NCBI GenBank assembly: GCA_022361535.1
Contig: JAKSAU010001098.1
Span: 1-37,193 of the forward strand
Direction of reading: 5' to 3'
Source: Desulfobacterales bacterium
GTDB taxonomy: Bacteria > Desulfobacterota > Desulfobacteria > Desulfobacterales > Desulfobacteraceae
DNA length: 37,193 nucleotides
Under the pieces are notes generated by a model that did not search any database, was not told where the DNA came from, and saw only the letters and a program-made list of their open reading frames with translations. The translations under genes were made by a program, and so were the position numbers. Of the stretch, positions 33,633 to 37,193 are shown piece after piece. The first letter of the stretch is position 1, and every line of letters begins with the position of its first letter.

Positions 33633-35789
33633 TCAGTCTGTTCTAACCACCCGTTTAACGTCGTTCACTTTTTTCACCCGACGAATCTCCGACATGACTT
33701 TGCGAAGCTGTTCCGAGCTTTCCACCATTATGGTAAAATAGAACAACCCAATACCATCATCGCTGGTCTCGCTTTGGGCATTCAAAATGTTTATCTTGGC
33801 TTTGGAAATAACAGCGGCAATATCCGCAAGCAGCCCGTGGCGGTCATCTGTCTTGATGCGGATGGAGGCAGGATAGGATTCTTCAAGTTCACTGGCCCAC
33901 TGGACTTCGATCTTTCTTTCACTGCTCATTTTCATGACATTGAGACAGTTTTTTCGATGAATGGTTACACCTTGGCCCTGTGTGATATATCCGGTAATGG
34001 GGTCTCCTGGAAGGGGGCTGCAGCATTTTGAAAATCTAACCAGAATATCGTTGAGCCCTTTGACAATGATTCCTGTATCCCGCTTACCTGTCGTCCGGGT
34101 TACAAGTTTATCCAGGTTTGTTTCATCTCGGTGCTCCTGGTCCTTTTCAAGGTCTGGAAGAACCTTATTGAGCACCTGAAGTGCCGTAAGTTTACCGAAC
34201 CCCACATGGGCAATAAGATCATCAACACCTTTAAACCCGTAAGAATCAGCCACCCGGCCGATCTCCCCGGATTTAATCAGGGCGTTAAAGTTCTGGTTCC
34301 TTTTCCTAAAGGTCTTTTCGCACATCTCCTTGCCAAGTGAGAAACTTCGTTCCCTTTCCTTGGCATTTATATAGGCGCGAATTTTTGTCTTTGCCTTAAC
34401 GGTTTTAACAAAATTAAGCCAGTCCCGGCTTGGCTCATGGCCTTTGGTGGTAAAAATTTCAATGGTGTCCCCTGTTCTCAGTTCATGCGCAAGGGGCACC
34501 AGTTTACCATTCACCTTGGCACCGGTGCACTGGGCACCCACCTCGGTATGGATACGGTAGGCAAAATCAACTGGTGTGGCTCTTTTGGGAAGCGTTTTAA
34601 TTTCCCCAGCCGGAGTAAACACATAAATCTCACCGGGATACAAATCAATACGGACATTTTCCAGAAACTCGTCCGGATCTTTCAAATTTTCCTGGTTTTC
34701 TACCAAATTCCGGATCCAGGCAAAAAGCTCACCTGTGCTTTCATCAATCTTGGTCCCTTCTTTATATGACCAGTGAGCAGCAATGCCGGACTCAGCCACT
34801 TGGTCCATTTCATGGGTCCTGATCTGGATTTCCACCCGCTCACCTTTGGGCCCCACAACCGTGGTGTGGATGGACTGGTACATATTGGGTTTGGGATTGC
34901 CAATATAGTCCTTGATCTTATAATAGATGGGTTTCCACATGGAGTGAATAGCCCCCATGGCAGCGTAGCATTGGGGTACGGTATCCAGGATTATCCTGAA
35001 AGCGATAACATCGTAAACCTCGTCAAACTCAAGGCTTTGTGAAATCATCTTCTGGTAGATGGAGTAATGTGATTTATACCGACCCTTGATATCACAGGGC
35101 AGTTCCATCTCTTCCATTTTATAGTGAAGGGAAGTGGACACCTCTTTGATATAGTCTTCTTTTTCATCCTTTGCCCGGTTGACCAGGGCTTCGATGCGGT
35201 CGTACTCTTCTCTAAGGGTATAGAAAAAAGCGATTTCCTCAAGTTCATGCTTGATCCAGAAAATACCTAGACGGGCGGCAATGGGAGCATATATATCAAG
35301 GGTCTCCTGGGCAATGGCCGCCTGCTTTTCAGGCTTCTTGTGGTATTTAAGGGTCCGCATATTGTGAATCCGGTCGGCCAGCTTAATCAATACCACCCGA
35401 ATATCATCAGCCATGGCCAAGATCATTTTCCGCAGAGATTCGGCCTGCTGGGCCACCTTGGTTGTGGAGGGAAGGGCGGACAGTTTAGTGACCCCTTCTA
35501 CAATATGGGCCACCCCGGGACCAAAAAGCTCCGTAATGTCCTCTTTAGTGGCCGGGGTGTCTTCTATTACATCGTGAAGGAGAGCGGCTGCAATACTTTC
35601 CACATCCAGTTTCATTTCGGCCAGGATATTAGCCACTTCAAGGGGATGGGATAGATATGGTTCCCCGGAAAGTCTTACCTGACCTTCATGGACCCTGGCC
35701 GAATAAATATAAGCCCTGTCAATGAGGGAGACATCCGCCTCAGGGCTGTAATCGTAAACCGTGTCCAATATGTCGGTGATTCGAATCAT
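33633..35789 (-). CDS. Bifunctional (p)ppGpp synthetase/hydrolase (Rel/SpoT)
   Basis: The 718-residue long-form RSH protein makes and degrades the alarmone (p)ppGpp. The hydrolase HD domain looks active (H48, HD 72-73, ED 76-77, DRIHN near 139-143). The synthetase has GRYKSHYSIYQKM, DEVYDVIAFRI and PKPNMYQSIHTT. The switch motif that is RxKD in bifunctional enzymes and ExDD in RelA reads KIKD (291-294), the basic type. A TGS domain (about 385-445), the CC-type conserved cysteine region (KCCSPLPGD) and a C-terminal ACT domain (about 645-718) follow. It lies 17 bases downstream of proS on the same strand. Confidence 0.95.
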   Translation of the reverse strand: MIRITDILDTVYDYSPEADVSLIDRAYIYSARVHEGQVRLSGEPYLSHPLEVANILAEMKLDVESIAAALLHDVIEDTPATKEDITELFGPGVAHIVEGVTKLSALPSTTKVAQQAESLRKMILAMADDIRVVLIKLADRIHNMRTLKYHKKPEKQAAIAQETLDIYAPIAARLGIFWIKHELEEIAFFYTLREEYDRIEALVNRAKDEKEDYIKEVSTSLHYKMEEMELPCDIKGRYKSHYSIYQKMISQSLEFDEVYDVIAFRIILDTVPQCYAAMGAIHSMWKPIYYKIKDYIGNPKPNMYQSIHTTVVGPKGERVEIQIRTHEMDQVAESGIAAHWSYKEGTKIDESTGELFAWIRNLVENQENLKDPDEFLENVRIDLYPGEIYVFTPAGEIKTLPKRATPVDFAYRIHTEVGAQCTGAKVNGKLVPLAHELRTGDTIEIFTTKGHEPSRDWLNFVKTVKAKTKIRAYINAKERERSFSLGKEMCEKTFRKRNQNFNALIKSGEIGRVADSYGFKGVDDLIAHVGFGKLTALQVLNKVLPDLEKDQEHRDETNLDKLVTRTTGKRDTGIIVKGLNDILVRFSKCCSPLPGDPITGYITQGQGVTIHRKNCLNVMKMSSERKIEVQWASELEESYPASIRIKTDDRHGLLADIAAVISKAKINILNAQSETSDDGIGLFYFTIMVESSEQLRKVMSEIRRVKKVNDVKRVVRTD

Positions 35790-35806
35790 TTATCCGGCTG
35801 CACTAC

Positions 35807-37193
35807 TTAATATGCTTTTGCAAACAGAACCCGCTTTTGACTTTCTTTGCCGCAGCAAATACAGGATCCATCTTCTTGTGGGCTATCAAAAGGAATACAT
35901 CTAATAGTTACAGACAAATCTTTTTTAATCTGCTCCTCGCACTCCCCGGAACCGCACCAGTGTGCCATGACAAAAGCACCGTTGTTATATCCTTTTGCCT
36001 TTTTATAAAGCGCGTAAAACTCTTTTTTATCATCAATGGAAAAGGTGTTTTCTTCCCTGTATTTCAAAGCTCTTTCGAACAAGGTATTTTGAATATCATC
36101 CAAAATATCGGTAATGTTGTCAACAAACTCATCCCTGTTCAGACCAGCTTTTTTATTGGTATCTCTGCGGGCCATAAATACTGAATTATTGGCAATGTCG
36201 CGGGGACCAAGTTCTATACGCAGAGGAATTCCTTTTTTCACCCATTCCCAGCCTCTGGCACCACCGATATCCCGGCTGTCAATTTCCACCTCTACAGGTC
36301 TTCCATGGTAAATTTTTTCTTTTAAACTTTTCTTTAATGCTTCGGCGCTTTCAAGGACCTCTGCATTGTCAACGCCCTTTTTAACGATGGGCAGTATAAC
36401 GACATGGGCAGGTGCCACACGAGGTGGAACCACGAGGCCGTCATCATCGGAGTGGACCATGATCATACCACCGATCATACGGGTGGAGGTTCCCCAGGAC
36501 GTTGTCCATGCATAGGCTTCCTGACCTTCTTCATTCTGGAACGTGATATTGGAGCCTTTTGCAAAGTTTTGGCCTAGAAAATGAGAGGTTCCGGCCTGAA
36601 GCGCACGTTTGTCCTGCATCATGGCCTCGATACAGGTAGTGTCATCGGCACCGGGGAAACGCTCGGATTCACTTTTTTGCCCCTTGACTACCGGCATGGC
36701 CAATTGTTCTTCAACAAATTTGGTGTACAAGTCCAGCATCTGAAGTGTTCGTTCAACCGCTTCCTCTTTTGTGGCATGGGCAGTATGGCCTTCCTGCCAG
36801 AGAAATTCACTTGTTCTCAAAAACATACGGGTCCGCATTTCCCAACGCACGACATTTGCCCACTGGTTTAAAAGAATGGGCAAATCACGATAAGAAGATG
36901 TCCATTTGGACATGGATTCACCGATAATGGTTTCAGAGGTGGGCCTGACAATCAAAGGTTCGGCCAATTCACCTGCCGGTACAAGCCCACCCTCTTCTCC
37001 TTTTTCTAATTTATGGTGGGTCACCACTGCACATTCTTTGGCAAACCCTTCCACATGCTCGGCTTCTGTCTCAAGGTAGCTTAACGGAATAAACAATGGG
37101 AAGTAGGCGTTTTTCACCCCGGTTTCCTTGAACATGGCATCCATCTGTCTTTGGATATTTTCCCAGATGGCAAATCCCCAGGGTTTGATCACC
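35807..37193 (-). CDS. proS: Prolyl-tRNA synthetase, archaeal/eukaryotic type, partial (N-terminus off the window)
   Basis: About 461 codons are present; the frame continues beyond the right edge. The first residues, IKPWGFAIWENIQ, are internal to the enzyme. Class II motifs include IVRPTSETIIGESMSKW, RTSEFLWQEGHTAHA, and GTSTRMIGGMIMVHSDDDGLVVPP. The C-terminal zinc-like region has CGSGEC and CICCG, and the chain ends in Tyr, as in archaeal-type ProRS, where that terminal Tyr points into the active site. This form lacks the editing insertion of the E. coli type. Usual full length is about 470-480 residues, so little is missing. Confidence 0.95.
   Translation of the reverse strand, partial: VIKPWGFAIWENIQRQMDAMFKETGVKNAYFPLFIPLSYLETEAEHVEGFAKECAVVTHHKLEKGEEGGLVPAGELAEPLIVRPTSETIIGESMSKWTSSYRDLPILLNQWANVVRWEMRTRMFLRTSEFLWQEGHTAHATKEEAVERTLQMLDLYTKFVEEQLAMPVVKGQKSESERFPGADDTTCIEAMMQDKRALQAGTSHFLGQNFAKGSNITFQNEEGQEAYAWTTSWGTSTRMIGGMIMVHSDDDGLVVPPRVAPAHVVILPIVKKGVDNAEVLESAEALKKSLKEKIYHGRPVEVEIDSRDIGGARGWEWVKKGIPLRIELGPRDIANNSVFMARRDTNKKAGLNRDEFVDNITDILDDIQNTLFERALKYREENTFSIDDKKEFYALYKKAKGYNNGAFVMAHWCGSGECEEQIKKDLSVTIRCIPFDSPQEDGSCICCGKESQKRVLFAKAY

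Noticed and set aside
1..37193. CRISPR arrays, tRNA or rRNA genes, prophage or transposases
   Set aside because: I read for direct-repeat arrays, cloverleaf-type sequences and transposase or integrase motifs and found none.

Overview
The window (37,193 bases) looks like chromosomal core sequence from a strictly anaerobic member of the Desulfobacterota, most probably a Desulfobacteraceae-type sulfate reducer. This rests on gene content: class I hybrid cluster protein, tungsten-type aldehyde oxidoreductase, PerR next to rubrerythrin, DUF3786 and DUF3795 proteins, a Thermotoga-type DAHP synthase, archaeal-type ProRS, and many hybrid histidine kinases. I see no rRNA, tRNA, CRISPR array, phage or insertion sequence. 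Both window edges cut genes (a ferredoxin on the left, proS on the right).

Layout. 1-3887: nitrosative/redox stress block, with ferredoxin, HD-domain protein and hcp on the minus strand, divergent from an HcpR-like Crp/Fnr regulator; an FNR/HcpR-type box lies between hcp and the regulator. 3960-6907: an RtcB-family RNA ligase and an AOR-family tungstoenzyme, closed by a perfect terminator. 7074-8179: DUF3786 and DUF3795 genes. 8200-14026: a DASS/SLC13 anion transporter with a consensus sigma-54 promoter and an upstream dyad array, followed convergently by a sigma-54 response regulator and its dCache hybrid kinase. This resembles a DctB/DctD circuit attached to a different transporter family. 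14159-20606: hisD, a GAF hybrid kinase, hisS and aspS. 20717-22514: minC-minD-minE on the minus strand under a near-consensus sigma-70 promoter. 22693-24522: a NarL-type regulator and a sensor-less hybrid kinase. 24596-26906: aroF-aroB preceded by what appears to be a complete transcription attenuator. 26911-27969: a secreted Sel1/FGE-fold protein. 28408-31592: perR, rubrerythrin, trxA-trxB and bamD. 31677-37193: rpmB, then PIN-PhoH, a bifunctional Rel and proS on the minus strand.

Most interesting item: the 5' leader of aroF-aroB. A 39-codon open frame contains the run FQFGFWSWRWWHPF (four Trp and four Phe codons in 14). It is followed by a strong terminator (24780-24807) that is mutually exclusive with an antiterminator helix I can pair by hand (24736-24752 with 24775-24790). 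The leader stop codon overlaps the last base of the antiterminator 5' strand. This is the logic of ribosome-mediated attenuation, applied here to the first steps of the shikimate pathway.

Other notable signals are the sigma-54 circuit, the apparent lack of a normal start codon for the HcpR-like regulator, nested inverted repeats between hcp and the HD gene, a 79-nt imperfect palindrome at 10205-10283, and a PerR-type operator placed exactly between the -35 and -10 of perR.
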